Assembly (NCBI GenBank): GCA_029239785.1
Contig: JARBUG010000055.1
Location: 1-34,615 of the forward strand
Origin: Symbiobacteriaceae bacterium
GTDB taxonomy: Bacteria > Bacillota > Sulfobacillia > Symbiobacteriales > Symbiobacteriaceae
Length of the DNA stretch: 34,615 nucleotides
Direction of reading: 5' to 3'
Part shown: in pieces, positions 9,053 to 15,669 of the stretch
Position numbering within the stretch: position 1 is the stretch's first letter
How the letters are laid out: every line of letters begins with the position of its first letter
Translations under genes and position numbers: made by a program
Notes under the pieces: model-generated
Told to the model about the DNA's origin: nothing
Database searches by the model: none
The model's input: only the letters and a program-made list of their open reading frames with translations

Positions 9053-12000
9053 ATGTTCCAATCAGGGACCGCCAGCCGATGGCGACGCCTGTGGCGGAGC
9101 GGCTTGAAGGGAGGGGTGGCTCTCATGCTGGGCTTGCTGCTTCCCGTGCAGTCCAGCTTCGCAGCGGCACCGACGGGGCCGGCGGGTCCGGGAGCTAACC
9201 CGGGCAAAGGGAAAAGCGTTTCAGCCTCCCGGTGGCCGGACGCGAAGCAGGAGAGCGCAAGTGCCAAGATCCACCAGAAGGTCAGCGAGACCTTCGCCCA
9301 GTCTGCGAAGCCGCAGAGCTACCTGGTCAAGCTCAGGGCCCAGGCCGATGTGTTCGGCGCCGCCGCGGCGGCCCGCCAGAACGCAGCGCCCGCCAAGCAA
9401 GAGGTCATGGCTCGCACCGCCGTCATCAACGCACTGAAAGAGACCGCTAACAACTCACAGCGTGGGCTGTTGGCCGAACTTGACGCCTTGATGAAGAAAG
9501 GCAGCGTCACCCGGGTAGACAAGTACTGGGTAGCCAACCTCATCGCTGTCACATCCACGCAGGACGTCATGCAGCAAATCGCCAAACGCTCTGACGTCGC
9601 ACAGATTTTGCCCATCGGCCAGATCAAACTGGTGAGCAGCGTCGGCAACGGGGTTAGCCCGACCGCCGTCAGCGGCCAGGGTGGGCCGGTAGCCATGGGT
9701 GAGGCCGGCATCATGTCCACCGAATGGAACCTTGACAAGGTCGGGGCTCCGGCCGTGTGGAGCATGTACGGCATCGATGGCTCAGGCACCGTCGTAGCCA
9801 GCCTGGACACCGGTGTCGAAGGCACACACCCCGCCCTGCAGAACGCCTACCGCGGCCTGAATGCCGACGGCAGCGTGGACCACACCTACAGCTGGTTCGA
9901 CGCCGTCAACGGCCAGTCAGCGCCGTACGACGACCATGGCCACGGCACCCACACCACGGGCACCATGGTCGGCGACGATGGTGCTGGCAATCAGATCGGC
10001 GTGGCGCCCGGCGCCCGCTGGATGGCCGCGAAAATCCTGAACGCAGCCGGCAACGGCACCGACCAGGACATCATCGAAGCCGGTCAGTGGATTCTGGCCC
10101 CGGGCGGCGACCCCTCCAAGGCGCCCGACGTGGTCAACAACTCCTGGGGCGGCGGCCCCGGCATCGACGACTGGTTCCGTGACGTCGTGCGTGCCTGGCG
10201 GGCAGCGGGTATCGTTCCCGTCTTCGCCGCCGGCAACGACGGTCCTGGCGATGGTTCGGTCTCCGTTCCCGGCAACTACCCTGAGTCCTTCGCCGTTGGC
10301 GCCACGGACGCTAACGATGCGCTTGCCGGCTTCTCCGGCCGTGGCCCTTCGGCTTACAACGGCGTCATGAAGCCGGAAATCTCGGCACCTGGCGTCAACG
10401 TTCGCTCGTCCGTCCCGGGCGGCGGCTATGAAGGTGGCTGGAACGGCACCTCCATGGCGGCACCGCACGTGGCCGGCACAGTGGCTCTGCTCCGTTCAGC
10501 AAATGCGGCCCTGACCGTTGAAGAAATCGAACAGATTTTGATTAACAGTGCAGACCCCTTAACTGACAGTCGTTACCCGACCGCCCCGAACAACGGCTTC
10601 GGCCACGGCCTCCTGAACGCCTTTACGGCGGTAGGTATGGTTGTGGACGGCGTAGGCTCCGTCTCCGGCCGGGTCGTTACCGGCGGCGACGACTTCGTAG
10701 CACCCGTGGTCACCCACACACCGGTGACCGAGTCGTACAAGCAGTTGCCGATCGACATTTCGGCAACCGCCTCCGACAACGTGGCGGTATCCAGCGTGCA
10801 GCTCCGATTCCGCATTCCCGGCCTCTCCTGGTGGGGTACCGTCGACATGAGCCGCACTGAAGGTGATCACCGGTCTGCCACCTATATGGGCAGCATTCCG
10901 GCCGACATGACCTTCGGCGATTCGGTCGAGTACTACATTCAGGCGATGGACCACGCAGGCAACATGAAGAGCAGCGGCTCGGCAACCCGGCCGCACTCCA
11001 TCACGCTGATGAGCGGCCTCTCGTTGCCGCACACGCAGGACTTTGAAGGGTCAACGGCCGGCTGGACCCACGGCGGCGAAAATGACGTCTGGGAGATCGG
11101 AACCCCGACCTCCGGTCCGGGCGCCGCCCACTCCGGCAGCCGCCTGGCCGCCACCAACCTGTCCGGCAACTACCCCGACGCATCTGAATCCTTCCTCATG
11201 TCGCCGCCCATCGACCTGAGCGGCGCCGGCCCCGGCACGTCGCTGGCCTTCTGGCAGTGGCACGCGCTGGAGACCAACTTCGACCTCGGCTATGTGCTGG
11301 CGTCCGGCGACGGCGGTGCCACATGGCAGATGCTCGACTACGTCACCGGCAGCAGCAACGGCTGGAGGCAGAAGGTAGTCGACCTCTCTTCGTTCGCAGG
11401 CAGCAGCAGCGTCTTTGTGGCTTTCTACCTGTCGTCCGATGGCAGTGTCACCCAGGCCGGGTGGTACATCGACGACGTGGAACTGTATGAAGACGCCGAG
11501 GCGCCCGCGGCGCCCACCAACCTGCAGGCCACGGCTGACGGCATCGGCGGGATTAACCTGTCGTGGGATGCCGTGACGGCTGGCGATCTCGACCACTACA
11601 GCGTCTACCGCTCCACCACAGCAGGGTCGGGGTACAGCATGCTCGGTCAGCCCACCGCTGCGCAGTATGCCGACGGCTCTGTCACGGCCGGCACCACGTA
11701 CTACTACGTGGTGACTGCAACGGACATGTTCGGCAATGAGAGCGACATGTCGGTTGAGGCCAGCGCAACACCGGCCGCTTCCATGGTGGCCTTCCAGGAT
11801 GACATGGAGTCGGGTGACAACGGCTGGGCCCACAGCGGCGCCGGTGACTCCTGGCAGCGCGGCACGCCCACCAGCGGCCCGGGCAGCGCCAACTCCGGCA
11901 GCAACGTCTGGGCGACCAACCTGGCCGGCAACTACGCCAGCAGCACCAACGCTTCCCTCGTCTCCCCGCCCATCGACCTGAGCGGCATGGCCAACGCCGC

Positions 12001-14569
12001 CCTGCGCTTTGCGCACTGGTACGCCCTGGAGCGCAACTTCGACTTCGGCCGGGTTGAAGTATCGGCCGATGCGGGTGCCACCTGGACTGTCCTGGCGTCC
12101 TACACGTCGCCCAGCGGCGGTTCTCCGGTGGGCTGGGAGTCTCCCACCATCGACCTGACACCGTACGCAGGCCAGACGATTCAGATCCGCTTCCGGCTCC
12201 AGACCGACAGCTCCGTGGAGTACGCCGGCTGGTACATCGATGATGTGATGGTCGCTGGCTCTGCTGCCGGTGGCAATGTCTTCGATATGCCGCTGACGGG
12301 TCCGGAAGTCAAGGCGGAAATGGGCCCGAAGGGCAAGCCCGCCACCCCGGCGGTCAAGCAGATTCAAATGCCCAGCCGCACCAATGCAGGCAAGGTGAGC
12401 CGTGTGACCAGCACGGTCAGGCCGAGCGGCATCGGCATCAGCTCGCTGCCGGTCGAAGCGACCGTCACCGTGCTCGAAACCGGCCGTGTGGTTCGCACCG
12501 ACCCTGCCAACGGTTCCTTCTCGATCGTGCTGCCTGCCGGTACCTTCACCCTGCGGGCTGAGGCCTACGGGTATCATCCGACAGACACGACGGTGATCGT
12601 GGAGGACGGACAGGACACGGCTGCGATCATGGTCCTGGGCCCGATGGCCAGGGGCCGCATTACCGGCACGGTTACCGATGCCCGCACGGGCGAACCGCTG
12701 GCCGGGGCCTCGGTGGGTGTCGCTGAGGACATGCAGGTCGCGCCGGCCATGACCGACGCAACCGGGCACTACATGCTTGAGGTGCTGGAAGGCACCTATA
12801 CGCTGCAGGCCCGTGCCAGCGGCTACTACGCGGCGAACGACGAGGTTACCGTCGCCGGTGGTGCCACCGAGACGATGGACATGTGGCTTGAGCCGTTCGT
12901 GGGTATGCCCGGCGAAATCGCCTACGACGATGGCGTGGCGGAAAACGCCTGGGGCTACTACGACGCCGGCAACGGCTGGGCGGTGCGCATGTCGCCGCCG
13001 GATGGCGGGGCCGTGATGCTCCGGAGCGCCCGCATCTTCCTGTGGGATGCGAGCTGGCCGACCCCTGGCGGCAATACCTTCCGGGCTGCCGTGTTCGCCG
13101 CCAATCCTGACGGCACGCCTGGCCCGATGATCGGCAGCGAAGTTCGGGTCACCAACGCGGTGCGCGGTGACTGGAACGAAGTAGACTTCAGCCACCTCGG
13201 CCTGGTGACGAGCGACGACTTCTTCATCGCTTACATCCAGGACGCTCCGTACCCGAACACGCCCGGCATGCCGGTCGACGAATCCACGCCTCCCACCGGC
13301 CGTAACTGGCAGATGGTCGCAGGTGCCTGGTCGCTCTTCGAGAACTCGGGCAACCTGATGATCCGGGCGATGGTGGACATGGAGCTGAGCGCTCCCACGA
13401 TCACGTCGCCGGAAGACGGCTCCTTCACCAATAACCCGAACCTGACAGTCACCGGCACGGCGGCTGCAGGCGCGGCGGTTACGGTCGAAATGGACGGCAT
13501 GGCAGCCGGGACTGCTACGGCTGACGCTGCCGGTCAGTGGAGCACGTCGGTGATGCTGGCCGAAGGCGCCCACGAGCTGACGGCGGTTTCCACCCCGCCC
13601 GGCGGCGGTGTCGAGACGCTTCCCTCCGCTGCGGTGGCCGTCACCCTTGACTCCGTGGCCCCGAACCTGGCGGTCACCGCCCCTGCTCAGAATGCAGCCC
13701 AGCGGAACCGCATCATCCAGGTCTCCGGCAGCGTGGCGGAGGACCACCTGGACAGCCTCACGGTGAACGGCGCCAACGTGACCGTAGCTTCGGACGGCAG
13801 CTTCGCGATGGAGATTGTCGGTACCGAAGGCACCAACACAGTGGCCATCGTCGCTGAGGACATGGCCGGCAACACCACCGCGGTGAGCCGCACCGTGATG
13901 ATCGACTCCCTGGCGCCCGTCCTCTCGAGCATGCTGCCTCGCACCAACACAACGCTGTACACGGGCGACCGGGTCACCATCGCCTTCGACTCCGAGCCTG
14001 GTCTGGCGGAAGCCACCTTCCAGATCGGTATCAGCGGTGCCTCGACCACGGGCACAGTCGACCCGGCGACGGGCGTGGCCAAGCCGGGTGTAACGGTCCC
14101 GGGCAAGACTCCGGGCAGCACCACACCGGGCACAGCGACTCCAGGTGAGGTGACGCTGACCGAGGTGCGGCCTGGCCATTACGAGGCAGAGTGGACGGTG
14201 CCTGACGGCATCTCCTCCAACGCCGCCTACGTGATGTTCCGGGCGGTCGATGCCGCCGGGAACGAGACCAGGGCTGTGGCTGCGGGCACGCTCCGGATTA
14301 TCGACAACACGCGGCCTGTCGCAGTCATAAAGGGGCCGGCCAGCGGCCGGGTCAACACCCTGATGACGTTCGACGGGCGGAGCAGCACCGACGCCGACGG
14401 CCGGATCGTCTCGTGGGTCTGGAACTGGGGCGACGGCACGGCCGAGAGCTCCGGCAACCGGGTGCCTCACCGGTACACCCGGACCGGCACTTACACGGTG
14501 ACGCTGACCGTGACCGATGACAAGGGCGCCACGGCGACGGCAACGCACACGGTGACAGTGACTCGGTAA
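9053..14569 (+). CDS. Large secreted multidomain subtilase (bacillopeptidase F-like)
   Basis: An 1838-residue exported serine protease. A basic N-terminus plus hydrophobic core (GGVALMLGLLLPVQSSFA) forms a Sec signal peptide with likely cleavage near AAA at 37-39. An inhibitor-like propeptide (about 89-195) precedes the S8 domain with Asp252 (ASLDTGVEG), His297 (HGHGTHTTG), oxyanion Asn395 (AAGNDG) and Ser467 (NGTSMAAPHVAG). Then come an Ig-like region, two related MAM/immune-inhibitor-A-like lectin-fold domains (about 656-816 and 911-1069, both ending GWYIDDV) separated by an Fn3 domain, two carboxypeptidase-regulatory-like modules (about 1125-1283), further beta-sandwich modules (1284-1750) and a C-terminal PKD domain (about 1751-1838). 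No SLH, LPXTG or lipid anchor is seen, so it is probably released. The start is ATG 9053 behind GGAGGT; an upstream in-frame TTG at 8981 lies only three bases from its AGGAGG and would bury the signal peptide. A Thr-Pro-Gly-rich insert (about 1667-1698) interrupts one Ig-like module. Confidence 0.94.
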   Translation: MFQSGTASRWRRLWRSGLKGGVALMLGLLLPVQSSFAAAPTGPAGPGANPGKGKSVSASRWPDAKQESASAKIHQKVSETFAQSAKPQSYLVKLRAQADVFGAAAAARQNAAPAKQEVMARTAVINALKETANNSQRGLLAELDALMKKGSVTRVDKYWVANLIAVTSTQDVMQQIAKRSDVAQILPIGQIKLVSSVGNGVSPTAVSGQGGPVAMGEAGIMSTEWNLDKVGAPAVWSMYGIDGSGTVVASLDTGVEGTHPALQNAYRGLNADGSVDHTYSWFDAVNGQSAPYDDHGHGTHTTGTMVGDDGAGNQIGVAPGARWMAAKILNAAGNGTDQDIIEAGQWILAPGGDPSKAPDVVNNSWGGGPGIDDWFRDVVRAWRAAGIVPVFAAGNDGPGDGSVSVPGNYPESFAVGATDANDALAGFSGRGPSAYNGVMKPEISAPGVNVRSSVPGGGYEGGWNGTSMAAPHVAGTVALLRSANAALTVEEIEQILINSADPLTDSRYPTAPNNGFGHGLLNAFTAVGMVVDGVGSVSGRVVTGGDDFVAPVVTHTPVTESYKQLPIDISATASDNVAVSSVQLRFRIPGLSWWGTVDMSRTEGDHRSATYMGSIPADMTFGDSVEYYIQAMDHAGNMKSSGSATRPHSITLMSGLSLPHTQDFEGSTAGWTHGGENDVWEIGTPTSGPGAAHSGSRLAATNLSGNYPDASESFLMSPPIDLSGAGPGTSLAFWQWHALETNFDLGYVLASGDGGATWQMLDYVTGSSNGWRQKVVDLSSFAGSSSVFVAFYLSSDGSVTQAGWYIDDVELYEDAEAPAAPTNLQATADGIGGINLSWDAVTAGDLDHYSVYRSTTAGSGYSMLGQPTAAQYADGSVTAGTTYYYVVTATDMFGNESDMSVEASATPAASMVAFQDDMESGDNGWAHSGAGDSWQRGTPTSGPGSANSGSNVWATNLAGNYASSTNASLVSPPIDLSGMANAALRFAHWYALERNFDFGRVEVSADAGATWTVLASYTSPSGGSPVGWESPTIDLTPYAGQTIQIRFRLQTDSSVEYAGWYIDDVMVAGSAAGGNVFDMPLTGPEVKAEMGPKGKPATPAVKQIQMPSRTNAGKVSRVTSTVRPSGIGISSLPVEATVTVLETGRVVRTDPANGSFSIVLPAGTFTLRAEAYGYHPTDTTVIVEDGQDTAAIMVLGPMARGRITGTVTDARTGEPLAGASVGVAEDMQVAPAMTDATGHYMLEVLEGTYTLQARASGYYAANDEVTVAGGATETMDMWLEPFVGMPGEIAYDDGVAENAWGYYDAGNGWAVRMSPPDGGAVMLRSARIFLWDASWPTPGGNTFRAAVFAANPDGTPGPMIGSEVRVTNAVRGDWNEVDFSHLGLVTSDDFFIAYIQDAPYPNTPGMPVDESTPPTGRNWQMVAGAWSLFENSGNLMIRAMVDMELSAPTITSPEDGSFTNNPNLTVTGTAAAGAAVTVEMDGMAAGTATADAAGQWSTSVMLAEGAHELTAVSTPPGGGVETLPSAAVAVTLDSVAPNLAVTAPAQNAAQRNRIIQVSGSVAEDHLDSLTVNGANVTVASDGSFAMEIVGTEGTNTVAIVAEDMAGNTTAVSRTVMIDSLAPVLSSMLPRTNTTLYTGDRVTIAFDSEPGLAEATFQIGISGASTTGTVDPATGVAKPGVTVPGKTPGSTTPGTATPGEVTLTEVRPGHYEAEWTVPDGISSNAAYVMFRAVDAAGNETRAVAAGTLRIIDNTRPVAVIKGPASGRVNTLMTFDGRSSTDADGRIVSWVWNWGDGTAESSGNRVPHRYTRTGTYTVTLTVTDDKGATATATHTVTVTR

Positions 14570-14575
14570 CCTGAA

Positions 14576-14605
14576 GGGGGACGGCCTGGCGGCCGCCCCC
14601 CTTTC
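14576..14605. terminator. Hairpin terminator between convergent genes
   Basis: GGGGG-A-CGGCC (14576-14586) pairs with GGCCGCCCCC (14591-14600) around TGGC, followed by CTTTCC. It sits between the protease stop and the stop of the convergent Nudix gene and probably ends the protease transcript. Confidence 0.75.
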
Positions 14606-14606
14606 C

Positions 14607-15209
14607 TTATCGCTTTTCCCGGACGGTTGCCAAGGCGGTCACGTCCGGCTGCCCTGCTTCCAGCAGGCGGGCCAGCAGTTGGAATTGGAGCCCCGGTTCG
14701 AGGATCCACTCGGCAGGAAACGCCTCGTGCGTGAACGCCTGTCCGCCCGCGGCAAGGAACTCATCCAGGGTGGTGGGCCTTCGGTTCAGCGTAAGGATCT
14801 CAGCGGGCGTGAGCAGGAGCAAACCCCGAACGTCGAGGGGAGCCGGCACTCCCTGCGCCTGGACGAGATACATGACATTGACGGGGGCGCCTGGCTGGTC
14901 TGCACGGGGCAGGACCAGCAGGGGCCGGGGACCGGCGGAAGGCAGGAGCTCCGAGAGTGCGGGCAGGGGCTCAAGTTCGCCCTTGGCCCGGCTCCACAAG
15001 AGCGTCTCGCGAACCGGTAGCGGTGTGATGGAGAGACCCGTTTCCTCAAGGGCCTCGCGCGCGGCGCACTCCCAGGCAGTTTCGCCCGGTTCACGGTGAC
15101 CGCCCACTCGGACGATTGCCAGCCGCCCCGGTCGTTCTGCATGGGGACCAAAGGCAAATAAGAACCGATTGTCCATGCGTATGTACGTGCCAACCGTTAC
15201 GATGTCCAG
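14607..15209 (-). CDS. Nudix hydrolase (probable CTG start)
   Basis: A Nudix-fold pyrophosphohydrolase of about 200 residues. The Nudix box is perfect: GHREPGE followed by TAWECAAREALEETGL, matching Gx5Ex7REUxEExGU. Substrate is unknown; NDP-X compounds or damaged nucleotides are possible. The first ATG (complement of 15174-15176) has no ribosome binding site and starts inside a beta-strand. Eleven codons upstream in frame, the segment DIVTVGTYIR reads as a natural N-terminal strand for this family. It can only be reached from a CTG (complement of 15207-15209), which has AGGGAG (complement of 15218-15223) eight bases upstream. No ATG, GTG or TTG exists in frame between there and the neighbouring gene. 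An ATG in the wrong frame lies at the complement of 15215-15217. So either a CTG start is used or there is a small indel. Confidence 0.85.
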   Translation of the reverse strand: MDIVTVGTYIRMDNRFLFAFGPHAERPGRLAIVRVGGHREPGETAWECAAREALEETGLSITPLPVRETLLWSRAKGELEPLPALSELLPSAGPRPLLVLPRADQPGAPVNVMYLVQAQGVPAPLDVRGLLLLTPAEILTLNRRPTTLDEFLAAGGQAFTHEAFPAEWILEPGLQFQLLARLLEAGQPDVTALATVREKR

Positions 15210-15292
15210 GACGTCATCTCCCTGCCCGGGGCTGTGTTGATTGTTGGACGCTCCGGGTGGGGCCGGTGTTCCGGGCCACGCACAAATGAGGA

Positions 15293-15322
15293 ACCGGCCC
15301 CCCCTTTACGGGGAGGGCCGGT
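15293..15322. repeat. Hairpin spanning the stop codon of the small HTH gene
   Basis: ACCGGCCC (15293-15300) and GGGCCGGT (15315-15322) form a perfect 8-bp stem extended by C-rich/G-rich inner pairs. The stop codon of the leftward HTH gene (complement of 15306-15308) is in the loop. No T-run follows on either strand, so its role as a terminator is uncertain. Confidence 0.45.
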
Positions 15323-15488
15323 CACCCGGGCGCCATTGGGCAAGCTGTTCGTCGTCGTACACGGTGTACTCGTTGTTGATGGGGTCGTATTCACTGTTGA
15401 GCTTTCCCTGTTCGCAAGCCCGCTGCACGCTCTTTTTGCTGCAGCCCTTCAGGGCAGCCACTTCGCCGGGATGGAGCAACCTGGACAT
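15306..15488 (-). CDS. Small helix-turn-helix DNA-binding protein (excisionase/MerR-like fold)
   Basis: A 60-residue protein with the pattern LHPGEVAALKGCSKKSVQRACEQGKL, split here as LHPGEVAALKGCSKK and SVQRACEQGKL. This is the two-helix DNA-binding turn of excisionase/MerR-like winged helices, followed by a short wing (SEYDPINNEYTVYD) and an acidic/aromatic end. The ATG (complement of 15486-15488) has AGGAGG about eleven bases upstream. It lies ahead of the Nudix gene in the same direction, with 96 bases between. The target is unknown. There is no integrase or phage gene nearby, so an excisionase role is unlikely. Confidence 0.7.
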   Translation of the reverse strand: MSRLLHPGEVAALKGCSKKSVQRACEQGKLNSEYDPINNEYTVYDDEQLAQWRPGDRPSP

Positions 15489-15611
15489 GGATGAGTTCGC
15501 CTCCTGGAATCAAGCATAGCAGATTCACGGGAGGAATGCAGAGTGCCGGAAGGCGTCGGACACATCTCGGACGAATGAGAACCTTGAAAACCGTCTCTAC
15601 ATTTGGTAACA

Positions 15612-15669
15612 TAACCATAAACAGTTAGGGCTGTTACGATATAGGTATTTGACCAGAGGGGATGTACAT
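15612..15669 (+). promoter_or_regulatory. Leader region of the GGDEF-EAL gene
   Basis: This AT-richer stretch before the signalling gene has an inverted repeat AACAG-TTAGGG-CTGTT (15620-15635) and candidate -10 sequences such as TACGAT (15635-15640), but I cannot find a convincing -35 match. The ribosome binding site GAGGGGA is at 15656-15662. Confidence 0.3.

Noticed and set aside
11051-14548. A 1165-codon open frame antisense to the protease gene
   Set aside because: It is a by-product of G/C-rich third positions in the protease codons. The product is Arg/Gly/His-rich with no domain, start site or ribosome binding site, while the sense strand has a signal peptide and full catalytic motifs.
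15306-15488. Excisionase of a mobile element
   Set aside because: The fold fits, but no integrase, attachment site or phage gene is visible nearby; a general small DNA-binding protein is the safer call.
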